Assembly (NCBI GenBank): GCA_050701815.1
Contig: JBOGDL010000256.1
Span: 1-5,289 of the forward strand
Direction: 5' to 3'
DNA from: WHSM01 sp050701815
GTDB taxonomy: Bacteria; Actinomycetota; Actinomycetes; Mycobacteriales; Micromonosporaceae
DNA: 5,289 nt
Shown here: positions 3,931-5,289 of the stretch, one piece after another
Position numbering within the stretch: the stretch's first letter is position 1
Layout: each line of letters starts with the position of its first letter
The notes under the pieces: generated by a model
What the model was told of the DNA's origin: nothing
Seen by the model: the letters and a program-made list of their open reading frames with translations, nothing else
Database searches by the model: none
Translations under genes and position numbers: made by a program

Positions 3931-5289
3931 GTGGCAGCCGATGTGGCCCGCGCATTTGTCGATGAATGCGGCAAGGGGCGGGGTCTGCTGCGAGCGGCGA
4001 TGACACGCGTTCTTCAGCAGCCCGCTATCGCCGAAATCTTCGGTGGGAACCCGCTCGATCGTCCGTGGTTTGCGGCGCGTGCCGAGATCGAGGCGTTCGC
4101 TTCAGATGTGTGCGCGTTGTTCGAACTCCTGGTGTCCTTGCCGCAGCGGCTGTTCGACGGCGATCTCAACCGCTACTGTGCCGCCCTCGGAATCCCACCG
4201 CAGCGGGCCGCGTTGCTGCGCCGAGGAGCGCGGGGCCGTCCGGCGCTGCTCGGTCGGGCCGACACTTTTCACGATGGTGAGTCGTACCGATTGCTGGAAT
4301 TGAACCTCGGCAGCGAGCTGGGCGGTATGAATCTGGCCGAAACCAACCGAGCCTTGCTTGATGTGCCCGAGTTCCGGGATTTCGCCCAGCGGCATCAGCT
4401 TGAGCACGTTGACACGGCGCAACGGCTGGCCGCGACGCTGCGGCAGGTGGGCCGGACAGTCACCTCCGGCGCCGAGCCCACCGTGGCGCTGCTCGATGAC
4501 ACCGGCGATCTCGCCGCGTACGCCGATTGGCACCGGGCGCTGCAGAGAGTCCTGGGGCGCCACGGGGTCGAGCTGAGGCTCGGGGAGTTGCACGAGGCGC
4601 GTACGCGGCGTGGCAAGGTTTTTCTGCACGGCACACCCATCGACGTGGTGTTGCGCAACTTCTCTGTGGACGCGGTCCTGCAGGATCCGCAAGGCGCGCA
4701 GCGGGTCGAGCCTGTGCTGCGGGCCCACGAGAACGGAAAGACGGTTCTGTTCACGACGTTCGAGAGCGGCTTGTTCTCGAACAAAGGAGCCTTGGCCCTG
4801 CTGTCGGACTCCCGATCGCGCAGCTCGTTCACGGCCGGGGAGACCGCCCTCGTCGACCGGCTTGTGCCGTGGACCCGGTCGCTGGACCGCAACACTGACG
4901 CCGACCTGCTTGCCCATTGTCACGAGCGTCGCGCCGACCTGATCCTCAAACCGCGTGTCGGCTACGGGGGGCAGGACATCGTCGTGGGCTGGGAGACCTC
5001 CGAAAAGGACTGGGCGCACGCTCTGGAGCAGGCGACCGTACGCGGCTACGTCGCGCAGCGCCGGGTACGGCCCCGTCCCGGCCCTGTCTTCAACCTCCAG
5101 ACCGGGGTTGTCGAAGACTGGGCCGCAGTTCTGGGTGTCTTTCTCACCGAATCGGGATACAGCGGAGCCTTCGCGAGGGCGCTACCCGTCCCCGAGAGTT
5201 CCGTGATCGCGTGGACGGCGAACCGTCGCACCCGGGTCGCCGGCGTGTTCCTCCAGCCTGACTCCTTCCTCCAGCCTGACTCCGAGCCG
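3931..5289 (+). CDS. circularly permuted ATP-grasp ligase-like protein, 3' end outside the window
   Basis: 453 codons are open to the right edge. An in-frame TGA at 3922 forces the start to GTG 3931 or later; AAGGTGAG (3918-3925) lies just upstream. GTG 3943 and ATG 4000 (residue 24) are alternatives. The better GGAGG at 3908-3912 is spaced for GTG 3921, which is out of frame. Motifs fit the circularly permuted ATP-grasp / glutathionylspermidine-synthase-like superfamily: YRLLELNLGSELGG (119-132), GKVFLHGTPIDVVLRNF (228-244), FSNKGALALLSD (282-293), LILKPRVGYGGQDIVVG (337-353, Lys340 the probable ATP-phosphate contact), YVAQRRVRP (373-381) and SGYSGAFARAL (408-418). Such enzymes join a carboxylate to an amine through an acyl phosphate, in the cytosol. 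The partner substrates are not readable here, and no peptide precursor or carrier-protein gene is visible upstream. Length suggests the C-terminus is near. Confidence 0.8.
   Translation, partial: MAADVARAFVDECGKGRGLLRAAMTRVLQQPAIAEIFGGNPLDRPWFAARAEIEAFASDVCALFELLVSLPQRLFDGDLNRYCAALGIPPQRAALLRRGARGRPALLGRADTFHDGESYRLLELNLGSELGGMNLAETNRALLDVPEFRDFAQRHQLEHVDTAQRLAATLRQVGRTVTSGAEPTVALLDDTGDLAAYADWHRALQRVLGRHGVELRLGELHEARTRRGKVFLHGTPIDVVLRNFSVDAVLQDPQGAQRVEPVLRAHENGKTVLFTTFESGLFSNKGALALLSDSRSRSSFTAGETALVDRLVPWTRSLDRNTDADLLAHCHERRADLILKPRVGYGGQDIVVGWETSEKDWAHALEQATVRGYVAQRRVRPRPGPVFNLQTGVVEDWAAVLGVFLTESGYSGAFARALPVPESSVIAWTANRRTRVAGVFLQPDSFLQPDSEP
5248..5283 (+). repeat. exact 18-bp tandem duplication inside the ATP-grasp gene
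   Basis: TTCCTCCAGCCTGACTCC occurs twice back to back (5248-5265, 5266-5283) and encodes FLQPDS twice, residues 440-451. The frame is kept. It lies near the likely C-terminus, after the last recognisable motif, so it probably extends a tail rather than altering the active site. Replication slippage is the simple origin; an assembly artefact is possible. Confidence 0.75.

Noticed and set aside
3755..4003. 82-codon plus-strand frame before the ATP-grasp gene as a possible peptide precursor
   Set aside because: It has no ribosome site at its start, overlaps the ATP-grasp 5' end out of frame and lacks a leader/core pattern.
4102..5019. 305-codon minus-strand open frame
   Set aside because: It lies opposite the ATP-grasp gene, whose motifs are clear. 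The minus translation is Gln/Arg/Pro-rich, shows no domain and lacks a convincing start.
1..5289. Insertion sequences, CRISPR array, tRNA or rRNA
   Set aside because: No transposase motifs, regularly spaced repeats or cloverleaf-type sequence were found on reading both strands.

Overview
The window looks like a piece of a high-GC actinomycete chromosome. The coding regions are GC-rich with G/C-ending third positions, GTG starts are used, and an LPxTG-type wall-anchored protein and GC-rich hairpins without U-tracts are present. I cannot name the genus. The stretch at about 2.4-3.9 kb is visibly more AT-rich and fragmented than its flanks.

Left part (1-2066) is all on the minus strand. A Nramp-family transporter starts at 572 and runs off the left edge. 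It lacks the canonical DPGN metal-site motif. Just upstream of it lies what I read as a collapsed malate synthase: an N-terminal tip fused to a C-terminal tip, with the catalytic middle gone and two frame changes. Further upstream is a complete 290-residue secreted protein with a signal peptide, a Pro/Thr/Lys-rich stalk, a two-cysteine domain with a Ca-loop-like motif and an LPVTG sorting signal. Two GC-rich hairpins follow its stop codon.

Middle part (2067-3240). A non-coding patch carries repeated GTCTGAC words and dyads. It is followed on the minus strand by an orphan C-terminal fragment and a frame-broken thymidylate-kinase-like P-loop gene. Divergent from that, on the plus strand, is a small intact P-loop kinase of the AAA_33 type (178 aa).

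Right part (3241-5289). About 630 bases hold no confident gene, but they contain a 28-bp perfect palindrome abutted by a 10-bp one, a short hairpin and a possible promoter. Next come a strong Shine-Dalgarno that drives only a four-codon reading frame (M-F-H-T-stop) and, 43 bases later, a GTG-started gene for a circularly permuted ATP-grasp ligase-like protein, open to the right edge (453 codons). An 18-bp exact tandem duplication sits in its last visible codons.

I see no single pathway joining these genes. The layout suggests an accessory region with gene decay (malate synthase, TMK-like kinase and small fragments) between two intact units. The best candidate for something undescribed is the ATP-grasp gene with its unusual leader and the upstream palindrome. 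No mobile element, CRISPR array or RNA gene is recognisable.
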